This document shows positions 48,436-57,964 of a stretch of DNA of 64,000 nucleotides, in pieces. Numbering within the stretch: position 1 is the first letter of the stretch; the number at the start of each line of letters is the position of its first letter. Location: assembly GCA_019914945.1 (NCBI GenBank), contig CM034105.1, forward strand, positions 7,564,001 through 7,628,000, in the 5' to 3' direction. The DNA is from Typha latifolia (taxonomy: Eukaryota; Streptophyta; Magnoliopsida; Poales; Typhaceae). A model generated the notes under the pieces. That model had not been told where the DNA came from. It ran no database searches and saw only the letters and a program-made list of their open reading frames with translations. Position numbers and translations under genes: made by a program.

Positions 48436-49285
48436 TGATGTGATTCGGACCTCACCGAGTTGTCTCGAGCATCGATACACCCAATGGGAGTCTTCTCTTA
48501 TTCTGTTTTAGTTGTTTATTTCAGAAAAATAAGGATTATGTATGTCACGTTGGAACGCAAGAGTGGGAGTGTTCGAACGCCCCTTGCGAACAGAACGCAA
48601 ATTATGCGTTCGAATGCACAGACCCGTTCAAACGCCTACGTATGAATACCTTCATACATTCGCATCAGTAGAGAACGCAAAATGCTCATTTGAATGCGCT
48701 CAACCCCGTTCGAATGTGATCGTCGAGAATTCATTGTTTCTAGGGTTATTATCTATCATTTTTGGCTTATTTGGTTAGCCTCTTAAGGTGTGGATGACAA
48801 CCAAAAATATTATGATGAATGAATATTGAGTTCTATCCCCTTTCCTTCCTCTCTACCCTAATCTTCCTCCCCCTTCTTTCAAGCCCTAGTCGTGCGTCAT
48901 CTTGACGTCGGTGATCCTCTAACCTCCCTCGTATGTCAAGTCCTCCCTCCTCCTTGGGATCTCGACCCCTTCTCCCCCTCATCCTTATCCCATAAACACC
49001 ACGATCCATCCACCCCATCGCCACTATCATCCCTCACCTCATCATCACCACCACCCATCACTTCCACCATCATTCTCACTTTTATGTATTTTCATCCCAG
49101 TTTTAGTCAGAATTTCTAAGGGACGTAAATACCAAAAATTTATATCAAAAAGTTATAAATCGACCACCATTAGTTTTCTAATTTTCTATCTACAGTAGAA
49201 TATCTGGTGAATATTTTTCCCTGACTGTATGGGCTATTTTCCTACATTTGATTTAGATCGGGAAGCGAACGTACAAACCATAACA
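48436..49285 (+). mobile_element. Family A 5' LTR
   Basis: It starts TGATGTGATTCGGACCTCAC, has the palindrome cluster at 48545-48725 (gtgttcgaacgcc, atgcgttcgaatgc), and ends CATAACA at 49285, followed by aag and PBS TGGTATCAGAAC (49289-49300). It interrupts the Harbinger-like ORF. Confidence 0.8.
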
Positions 49286-49288
49286 AAG

Positions 49289-49545
49289 TGGTATCAGAAC
49301 CACCATGCCAACCACCAGATCCATGGCAACGAGACCCAATGAAGGCACCTCCGCGGAGGGAGAGACCACAAAGATTATCAGATCGGATGCCAACCCTAAC
49401 TGACCGATCGAAATGTCTCCAACGACCTCTATAGTCAACTCAAATTTGATTAAAGATGTTTGCGGATATGATGGAGAGGAGACACAACGAGTCATGCATC
49501 AATGGAAGTCATGACTCAAGTTCTCTTAGGTGCACCAAGGGGTAT
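49289..49545 (+). pseudogene. PBS and gag start of family A element, cut by Tekay insertion
   Basis: After the PBS, ATGCCAACCACCAGATCCAT (about 49304) encodes a gag start (MPTTRSMATR...). The sequence continues as decayed gag until 49546, where a family B LTR begins. The remainder of this gag was not found on the far side. Confidence 0.65.
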
Positions 49546-49667
49546 TGTAATAACCACACAAAAAATAATAATAATAAATAATAATAATAATAATAATAAT
49601 TAATATAATAAATAATAATAATGTATAAATTAAAAAATAATAATAAAAATAAAAAAATATATTGGTG

Positions 49668-49695
49668 TTGCATGGCACGAGCTCGTGCCATGCAA
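49668..49695. repeat. Perfect 28-bp palindrome in family B LTR
   Basis: Half-site TTGCATGGCACGAG followed directly by its reverse complement, with no spacer. An identical copy lies at 54679-54706 in the 3' LTR. A related spaced inverted repeat (TGCATGGGCACGA and its complement, with GGCCGGCC-type inner arms) lies at 63624-63678 in another family B LTR start. Confidence 0.97.
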
Positions 49696-49851
49696 TGTGG
49701 GCGCGTGTTGGGGGCGCCACGTGCGCCCACAACTGCCGGCCCGGACCAGCTAGCTACGGCGGGCTCCGCCGCCGTCGCAGCCGCCGCCCTTCCCCCTCCT
49801 CCACCGCCTTCCCTCTCTCTTTATATATCTCTCTCTTTCTCTCTCACATAT

Positions 49852-49902
<51 letters not shown>

Positions 49903-50157
49903 ACATATTTTCTTACCGACGCCGGCCTACTATCGTCGTCGCTGCTGTCGCCGCCGCAGCACCACCCTCACCGCCTCTCTCTTTCTCTCTCTCTAGCACT
50001 GTTCTCTTTCTCTCCTCGCCGACGGCTTCTCGTTGTCGCCGTCGTCGCCGCCGCACCACCTTCTCTCTCTCTTACCCTCCTCTCTCTCTCTATCACCTCT
50101 CTCTCTTGAGCTCTCTCCCTTCTCTTATCAACGCCAGCCGCCGCTGTCGCTGTCGCC

Positions 50158-51206
50158 TGATACGATTCGGACTTCACCGATGTTGTCTCGAGCATGGATT
50201 CACTTTAGGAGTGTTTTTATTTCATGTTTTAGTGTTTAATTTTCATTAAAATAAGTTTTCTATAAGTCGCGTTCGAACGCGGGTGGAGTGAGTTCGAACG
50301 CGGTTTGTGAACGTGGTGAACCGCGTTCGAACGCACTGTGAACGCCTACATCGCGTTCGCAAATACCGACAGGCGCGTTTCATCGCGTGTTCGAACGCCT
50401 GCATCGCGTTCGCAAATCCAGAAGAGCGAACTCGGTGCGTTCGAACGCGGTCGGGCGAGTTCGAACGCGGTCGACAAAAATTATGTTTTTAGGGTTAATT
50501 TGAGTTGTTGGTTAGCCTATAAAAGGATATGGTAGGCAACCAAATTGATTATTGATTATTGATTATTGAGATTGAGTTTTGCCTTGCCTCCTTCGTCTTC
50601 TTCGCTCTCGTTCTCTCAATCCCCGGCGACGCCGGTTCTAACCTCCCTCGTCTGGCTAATCCCCCTAGTCCCTTAGGGGTGGCCCTCTTCTCCCCCTTCG
50701 TCCAATCTATCCAACACTTGCCCTAATCCTTCCATCAACCACAACCCTTCCACCATCACTTTTCACCGGTGCCACCCCATTAACGCCGGTCCTCCACCAT
50801 CCACCATTACCTAGGATCTCGTGCCTCCATCCACGGATCCAAAACAGAGCATCCTGACGTTCGTCCACTAAACGAACGATATCTCGAGATCCCCAACTCC
50901 GATTCGCCTGAAACTTGATTTGTTGGAAAGCTCTTTTCCGGGCCTAAAACATATCAAAATTTCACGTCGATCCGACGGCAGAATAGTTCAGGATCTTATT
51001 TCAAAGTTCCGTGCAAGATCTAGTCCAGATCTGAGAATTAGAAAAGATCGATCTTTAGCCCTAAAGGAGAGATCGTATCAAGCTGGTATCAGAGCTCCAT
51101 AGCCAGAGGTGTGATCGTATCAAGCTGGTATTAGAGCCTTAGCCCCAAAGAGAAGATCGTATCAAGCTGGTATCAGAGCCTTAGCCCCAAAGAGAAGATC
51201 GTATCA
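50158..51206 (+). mobile_element. Family A solo LTR with TSD TCGCC and tripled U5/PBS unit
   Basis: It starts TGATACGATTCGGACTTCAC and ends GATCGTATCA. Flanks are exactly tcgcc (50153-50157 and 51207-51211). U3 carries six GTTCGAACGC-type palindromes (50270-50475) upstream of a TATA box CCTATAAAAGG (50516-50526). The ancestral U5 end is ATCGTATCA at 51080; three 42-bp units containing a PBS word follow, still inside the target duplication. It is inserted in the CGCC-rich leader of the family B LTR. Confidence 0.92.
51081..51206 (+). repeat. Three 42-bp tandem units spanning PBS and LTR end
   Basis: Units at 51081-51122, 51123-51164 and 51165-51206 each start AGCTGGTATCAGAGC (the middle one has TATTAG) and end GATCGTATCA. 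Units 2 and 3 are identical except at one base; unit 1 differs in its middle (tccatagccagaggtgt). Confidence 0.97.
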
Positions 51207-52746
51207 TCGCCGTCGCCGCCGCCACCGCCATCGCCGCAGCCTAGGTGAGCCTCGCTTCATTCTCCTTCTCTTCTTCTTCTTTCTTCTTTCTTTCTCTCTC
51301 TTCTTCTTCCTCTCTTCTTCTCCATTCTTGGCCATCCTCCTCCTCTTGTTGTGTAGCAGACAGTGTTGGAAGAGGACTATTATTATTTTTTATATATAAT
51401 TACTTCCTAATGATAAGTAACATAGTCTATTTAGGTAATTAATTATTTTGATAGTTTATACTCACTAATATAATTTTACTAAGCATTTTAGTATAATAAT
51501 TTATTAATTACAATTATAAATATTGCCTATAAATTTATTTAGAGTTTTAGTTATTATTTGTTAGTGAATATATGTAGTCTTATATTTATATTTAACTTAT
51601 ATTATATATGTCTATTTTTAGTATATTAGTATTGTCTAATAGTTTGTATAAAATTGAATACTAGAATTGCAGATTATTTTTGTATAATAGGATAATGATT
51701 ATTTTATGTATAATCTAGGATTAGTTAAATAAGAGTAAGTATTACAAAATAACTAGTAATAATATTATTCTATAATTATATTTTTATTAAATCATATATA
51801 TAGTTGTCTTGGTTATTTATAAAAAGGAGATAAATTACTATATACTTATTTTCTATAATTATCAAATTAGGATTTTATTAAATAAATATAAATAGCATAT
51901 TAATATTGCCACAATTAAATTTATCCTATAAATCTAATCAATATTAAACCTAATAAAATATCATATTTTACTCGAATGAATTATAATCAGATAAACAACT
52001 AACTTTATGTTACATAAACATTTTCAAACTCTGAACCCCCTTATTTGAGACCCCGAGGATCTCACCAGCGTCGAGTGGCGGTTGATTGATGGACCCGAGG
52101 GATACGTGTGTTGAGTCTTCTGATAAGATGTGAGTAGTCTTATCCCCTAGACGCCTTTCTCAAATTAGGTTATAGTATATATGATGTACATGCATGTTTT
52201 GGCCTCCAACATGATTATATTATTTTATCATGCATTTGATTATGCTGATATGGGATATGAGTACATTGGTGATATATATAGAGATGATTAGAGATAATTC
52301 TACTGTTATGATTATATACCGAGTTGATCTATAGCATGAGTATGCATGTAATAGATTAGTATGAGTATGCATGTGTTGACGATACAGTCGGAGACTACAT
52401 TGCATCATTTTCTCTTGATTCATATTCCACCTAAATTCTTGTTTGACTTATTATCGTACTTGATATATGCATATGATCTGTCACTTAGAAGGAAAGCATG
52501 AAATATGATTGATTGGATAGTTGATAAAAAGCGTAAGGATACCCGAGTGAGCGCGAGGGTTAGGACGCGCTTGGTGGATGATTGATCGCTCGACATGGTC
52601 GCGATCCTGTTGGCCTTACATCCGAGGTCATTAGTCTGTGTGCGCAGCAGATATTCGGACACATGCCGTTCGTTAGGACATATGTGGCGAGTTATCCTCA
52701 CGAGATTTCTATCAGCTAGAAGGGTGCCTGGTCTGGATGGATGTTG

Positions 52747-52809
52747 ATACCCTTAGCGGATGGCAGGGTATGATTATATTTGAGATACTCTTTGCGGATG
52801 GCAGAGTAT
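52747..52809 (+). repeat. Two-unit hairpin array in family B LTR
   Basis: The 25-nt unit at 52747-52771 has stem ATACCCT/AGGGTAT, and that at 52785-52809 has stem ATACTCT/AGAGTAT, both with loops ending GCGGATGGC. They lie at the position equivalent to the five-unit array at 33249-33435. The C-G to T-A change in both stem arms is compensatory. Confidence 0.8.
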
Positions 52810-53673
52810 GTTCTAAGCCTTCGGGCATGATGTTGAGACTGGGTACCGGGTGTTGATTGTGCACAGTAGTCTAGTATGATGATGACATATAGAGATGGCA
52901 TTGATGATTGAGATGTTGAGAAATGCATATAATTTCATTATCATCTGATTACCTGATTATCGAGTGGTCAATATATATCATATATGGTTGCATTTGATAT
53001 CATAGCATGGTCATGGTCGGCATGCATCATGTGTCATATTTGAGAGAGAGTTATGATGATGGTATGACATGGAGATTTATTTATACATTATCGAGGATTA
53101 TATATTTTACTACTTATGACATGATATGTTATCTATTTTTTATTTATGTATTATTGAGAAACATTCATATACTCATTCATGACATGATGCACTTTCGATT
53201 CATATTATCCAAGTATATAATTTACTCTCTGTTTGGCATCACTGATTTCAGGTAATGTCTATTCACTGAGCTTTTTACTCATGACTCTCTTTATTTCTTT
53301 TCTAACCCCCTCAGATATGTGGTACGTGATAGTGAGTTGAGATATCTTGAGAAGATATTTTAGAGCGACGATGAGGTGAGATATAGATGCGAGACGGTAT
53401 AGATGATAGTTTATATAGGAATTGAGTTGTACCAGTATTTGATATTTGTACTCTTTTGTATCAGACGATGATCTGTATGATAAAGGTCGAATCATGGCAT
53501 ACTCTTGTATTAGTCGTTTTAGTTGTATCTTGATAGTTTGTTGTGGCCTCTGTGGGTCCTGCCAGATTATGTAGTGGTTTAATGTATATTATTGTGGACG
53601 GGGATATTCATATGTTAACATATCGTGTGGGCGTGTGGGCGTGCACGTGCCCGTGCCGGGCGGTGGCGTTACA

Positions 53674-54531
53674 ATTCAGGTGGTATCAGAACTAGGTTTA
53701 AGGATGATCTGGCAAACCATCAAGTATAGTAGTTGTTGATTTGGTTTAGGGTTACGCTAGTAGTCGATCTCGATGAGTTTGATAATAATTGGTTGAGATA
53801 GAGATCTAGGTGGTGATGTTGAGATTATTAAGTTCAATACTTGACGATATTGATAGAAATAATTTATGATATTGGTGTATTGAGAATTTATCTGAGCGAC
53901 TAATGAATAGAAAGAGATAGTACTAAATCATGCATTGATGTTATTGAGGTCGAGGTGCTATAGTTTGTGGAGCATAATATTGGAGATGTCGACATGTTCA
54001 AATGTTGCGATAAAGTGTAGAAATTTGTAAACATGTGGAGATAGATATTTTGTGTAGAAGGATTATTAGCAGTAGATTTGAGGTTATTTTGAGCAGATAT
54101 AACATATTTTTTGATTTTTGATATATTATGGATACATTTGAGATTAGGAGATTAATGCAAAAAGATATATGTATAGAGAGATTATTCTGATTTTTATGAG
54201 GGTTATAATTATGAATTGTGGATGGACGAGTAAGACACGACGATTTTGTATAGTGAAAAAAAAATTTATTAGGTGATGTGACTCTTTCTTGCAGACTAGT
54301 GGTATTACTTATGTGTATAGACATGGTATGATTACATGACTGACCTAGATCTAGAAAATTTAATTTTTGTAAGGGAGTTACTTGTAGTGGTATAAGTTAT
54401 AGATGTGAAAAAGTAAGATTGTGTAGTTGTCGATTTGATTAGAATGTACTAGAACTAGATATATAGTTTTTCTTACAATACCAGTGTGATTTAAATTTCG
54501 GGGTTGAAATTTTTGTAAGGGGGAAGGAAAA
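53674..54531 (+). mobile_element. Short non-coding interior of family B element, with PBS and PPT
   Basis: The PBS TGGTATCAGA is at 53681-53690. The end carries the Tekay-type TTCGGGGTTGAAATTTTTGT and a polypurine tract AAGGGGGAAGGAAAA directly before the 3' LTR TG (54532). Only 858 bp lie between the LTRs and no gag or pol frame is open, so the element was non-autonomous and must have used proteins of a full Tekay relative, of which remnants lie at 22550-25130. Confidence 0.85.
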
Positions 54532-55410
54532 TGTAATAACAAACAAAAAAATAATAAATAATAATAATAAATAATAATAATTATTATTAATATAATAAAT
54601 AATAATAATGTATAAATTTAAAAAAAAAAGAGACAAAAAGAAAGAAATAAAAAATATATATATATATATATATTGGTGTTGCATGGCACGAGCTCGTGCC
54701 ATGCAACGTGGGCGCGTGTTGGGGGCGCCACGTGCGCCCACAACTGCCGGCCCGGCCAACCGGGCCGGACTAGCTAGCTGTGGCGGGCCCCCCCGCTGCC
54801 GTAGCCGCCGCCGTTCCCCCTCCTCCACCGCCTTCCCTCTCTCTCTCTCTCTTTATATATCTCTCTCTTTCTCTCTCACATATTCTCTCTCTCTCTCTCG
54901 CCCCCTCTCTCTCTCTCTTTTCTGACATATTTTCTTGCCGACGCCGGCCTACCGTCGCCGTTGCTGCCTCGCCGTCGCAGCACCACCCTCACCGCCTCTC
55001 TCTTTCTCTCTTTCTATCACCTCTCCCTTTCTCACCACCTTCTCTTTCTCTAACTCCCTCGTTCTCTCTCTACCCTCCTCTCTTTCTCTCTCTCTAGCAC
55101 CGCTCTCTTTCTCTCCTCGCCGACGGCTTCTCGTTGTTGCCGTCGTCGCCGCCGCACTACCTTCTCTCTCTCTCTCACCCTCCTCTCTCTCTCTCTATCA
55201 CCTCTCTCTCTTGAGCTCTCTCCCTTCTCTTATCAACGCCAGCCGCCGCTGTCACTGTCGTCGTCGCCACCGCCACCGCCGCAGCCTAGGTGAGCCTCCC
55301 TTCCTTCTCCTTCTCTTCTTCTTCTTCTTCTTTCTTCTTTCTTTCTTTCTCTTCTTCTTCCTCTCTTCTTCTTCTCCATTCTTGGCCCTCCTCCTCCTCT
55401 TGTTGTGCAG
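54532..55410 (+). mobile_element. Family B 3' LTR, truncated
   Basis: It starts TGTAATAACAAACAAAAAAA and follows the 5' LTR through (AAT)n, the 28-bp palindrome (54679-54706), CT-rich leader and donor CTAG/GTGAGCC (GT at 55290), ending at cagcagacaag, where family A minus-strand LTR sequence begins. It lacks the nested solo LTR, which shows that the latter inserted into the 5' LTR after integration. Confidence 0.88.
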
Positions 55411-55790
55411 CAGACAAGTCCTAAAGTAATATCAAACCCTAATTCTAATAAAGTTTGTTGCCATCCACATATATATAGAGGCTAGCCAACAAGTCCTAAT
55501 ATAATATCAAACCCTAATTCTAGAACTTTCCTATCGATCACGTTTGAACGCGCCCGATCGCTTTTGAACGCGCCCGATCGCGTTCGAACACACCAAAAGA
55601 CGTTCTCTGTATGTGTGAACGCGATGCAGGCGTTCAAACTCGCCCGACCGCATTCGAATGCTCAATATGCATTCTCTGTATTTGTGAACCTGATGTAGAC
55701 GTTTGCAAGGGCGTTCGAACCTACAAGAATTTTATTTTAATGAAAATAAACAACTAATGTAATAAGAAAATATCCTAACTAAGTGTATCA
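55411..55790 (-). mobile_element. Family A 3' LTR of the long minus-strand element, truncated
   Basis: The minus strand starts TGATACACTTAGTTAGGATA at 55790, next to the pol end. Palindromes lie at 55535-55725. A tandem duplication of about 84 bp containing the TATA region (aagtcctaa...atatcaaaccctaattcta twice) sits at 55411-55540. R and U5 are missing, lost at the junction with the family B LTR. Confidence 0.75.
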
Positions 55791-56480
55791 GCCCACCACG
55801 CTTCCCCCACCTTGCCCTCAAGGTGAAAAGTCAGGGAAACACTCTAAGATATCAGTCTCCAAGTCCCATGTTGCCTCATTAGATGGCTTGCCAAGCCACT
55901 CAACTAGAATCTCCATCTCCAATCTGGTACCATGTTGTCATCGGCGTCTAGCAAGTACTCGAATTGGCTCTACGATCTCTATCTCCTCTAATGGCTCCGA
56001 TATAACCGATCCAACAATCTCATGATCTCCAATACGCTCTCTCAACAATGAAACATGAAAGATAGGATGCACTCTTGACCCCTCTGGCAGCTCCAATCGA
56101 TATGAAACTGGACCAATACGCTCCAACACCCGAAACAGACCAAAGTAGCGATGTCCTAACTTTTAGTTATGCTTCAGACATAAGCTCACCTATCAATACG
56201 ATTGTACCCTCACAAACACCCAACTGCCGATGTCGAACTCCTGCTCCCTATGGCTACGATCATAAACTTGCTTCATGTGCTTTGAGCAAGCTTCAGATGA
56301 GCACGCAACCTCCTCAATGTGGCATCTCTATCTATCAAAGCTAAGTCTACCTCCGTACGATCTGCAGATACCACTGGATCATAAGCGCGTAACATCGGAG
56401 TAGTGCGTCCATACACTACCTCAAATGGAGTCATGCCAATGCTGCTATGGTACGCAGTGTTGTCGGACCATTCCACCCAC
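55791..56480 (-). pseudogene. Family A integrase C-terminus and chromodomain region
   Basis: The minus strand encodes DNTAYHSSIGMTPFEVVYGR (56440), the integrase tail MLERIGPVSYRLELPEGSRV and HPIFHVSLLRERIG (56129-56030), then a decayed chromodomain-like end near 55860 (rc of aatctccatctccaatctgg). Frameshifts separate the pieces. The chromodomain-like tail fits a chromovirus-type Ty3/gypsy lineage. Confidence 0.75.
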
Positions 56481-57222
56481 AGTAAGGACTCCAGTTATCA
56501 TCTCGACATCTCTCCAACAAAGCACCTCAAGTACTGCTCAATGCCTCGATTGACCACCTCAGTTTGGTCGTCCATCTGCGGATGGTAGGCCAAACTAAAG
56601 TTCAATCGAGTCCTCTGCCAATCTGAAAAACTCGGTCAAAAGTCACTCATAAATACACGATCACGATCCAAGACAATCGTGCGTGGCATGCCATGTAACC
56701 TAACAACATCTCTAACAAAAATTTCAGCCACGGACTTGGATAAAAACGGATGTGACAGTGTCGAAAAGTGCGCATACTTGCTCAATCTATCAACCACCAC
56801 AAAAATAATAGAAAAACCACATACCAGCGGAAGACCCTCTATGAAATTCATAGAAATGTCTACCCAAGCACGGTCCAATATAGGTAAAGGCTATAGTAAT
56901 CTGGCCAGTTTCAATGTGGTTGTCTTAGCCCTTTGGTAGACTTCGCAAGCACGAACAAAACTCCTCATATCCGGCCTCAATCCTGGCAACGTGCAACTCT
57001 GAGATATCCTCCTATAAGTCCTCAAAACTCCCTCATGACCAGCCTCTAGAGTATGGTGGAAGTGCTCCAACAATTTTTGCCGTAATCCATCATTTGCGGG
57101 CACTCGAATGCATCCGCGATCCAGCAGCAAACTGCCTCGATTTTCTAACTCTGAATGGCGCTCTGAATCATCCATCACCTCCTGCCGGATCGTAGGCGGT
57201 GTTGTAGGACCACTTCGTGCAC
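56481..57222 (-). pseudogene. Family A integrase, tandem unit 1
   Basis: The minus strand holds the zinc-binding segment (LLEHFHHTLEAGHEGVLRTY, then RACEVYQRAK) at 57110-56940 and the core start AWVDISMNFIEGLPLVCGFS and VVDRLSKYAHFSTLSHPF at 56870-56760, then DRDRVFMSDF. It is a second copy of the same region at 57223-57964, 742 bp away. Stops break both. Confidence 0.85.
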
Positions 57223-57964
57223 GGTAAGAACTCCAACCATCATCTCGGCATCTCTCCAACAAAGCACCTCAAGTACTGCTCAATGCCTCGATTGACTACC
57301 TTGGTTTGGCTGTCCGTATGCAAATGGTAGGCCGAACTAAAGTTCAATCGAGTCCCCTGCAATTTGAAAACCTCCATCCAAAAGCTGCTCATAAATACAT
57401 TATCATGATCGAAGATAATTGTGCCTGGCATGCCATATAACCGAACAACATCTCTAACAAAAATTTTAGCCATTAACTTGGGTGAAAATGGATGTGACAA
57501 TGCAAAAAAGTATGCATACTTGCTCAACCTATCAACCACCACAAAAATAATGGAATAACCACATACCAGCGGAAGACCTTCTATGAAATCTATAGAAATG
57601 TCTTCCCAAACACGGTCCGGTATCAGTAGAGGCTGTAGTAATCTGGCCGGTTTCAATATAGTTGCCTTAGCCCTTTAATAGACTTTGCAAGCATAGACAA
57701 AACTCCTCACATCTCGCCTCAATCCTGGCCACGTGCAACTCTGAGATATCCTCTTATAAGTCCTCAAGTCACCTAATGATCAGCCTTTGGAGTTTGGTGG
57801 AACTGCTCCAACAATTTCTGCCGCAATCCATCATTTACGGGCACCCGAATGTATCCATGGTCCAGCAGCAAACTGCCTTGATTCTCCAACTCTAAAAGGC
57901 ACTTCGGATTATCCAATACCTCTTGTAATAATCTCAAAACATCTGGGTTAGATGTACATGCATA
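57223..57964 (-). pseudogene. Family A integrase, tandem unit 2
   Basis: The minus strand 57656-57240 keeps 138 codons open: VWEDISIDFIEGLPLVCGYS, then VVDRLSKYAYFFALSHPFSP, then MPGTIIFDHDNVFMSSFW, then [17 protein letters not shown], covering the D, D and E positions of the catalytic triad (second aspartate in DHDNVF). The zinc-binding part (57900-57680) is decayed. It is the more intact of the two copies. Confidence 0.85.

Larger units (their letters stand above)
49546..53673 (+). mobile_element. Family B (Tekay-like) 5' LTR with nested family A solo LTR
   Basis: It starts TGTAATAACCACACAAAAAA and ends GGTGGCGTTACA. Without the nested insertion (50158-51206 plus one TSD) it is about 3.07 kb, close to the copy at 31255. 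It has (AAT)n at 49567-49622, a 28-bp palindrome (49668-49695), CT-rich leader, donor-like CTAG/GTGAGCC (GT at 51245), AT-rich block (51380-52020), donor-like AT/GTGAGTAG (52130) and acceptor CCCCCTCAG (53314). The acceptor at the first intron-like block is changed to TTTTCAAA here. Confidence 0.88.

Noticed and set aside
49621..50249. Long + strand open frames of 162 and 195 codons
   Set aside because: They consist of Ser/Leu/Pro-rich translation of CT microsatellite and CGCC-rich LTR leader. The same arises in every family B LTR (31333-31958, 54608-55429), so these are composition artefacts.
50270..50475. tRNA or Pol III genes suggested by GTTCGA words
   Set aside because: No A box, no cloverleaf and no T-run terminator at proper spacing were found. 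The ninth B-box base does not fit.
50153..51211. CRISPR-like or bacterial repeat array
   Set aside because: The regular repeats at 51081-51206 have PBS content and no spacers, and the context is plant nuclear retrotransposon DNA.
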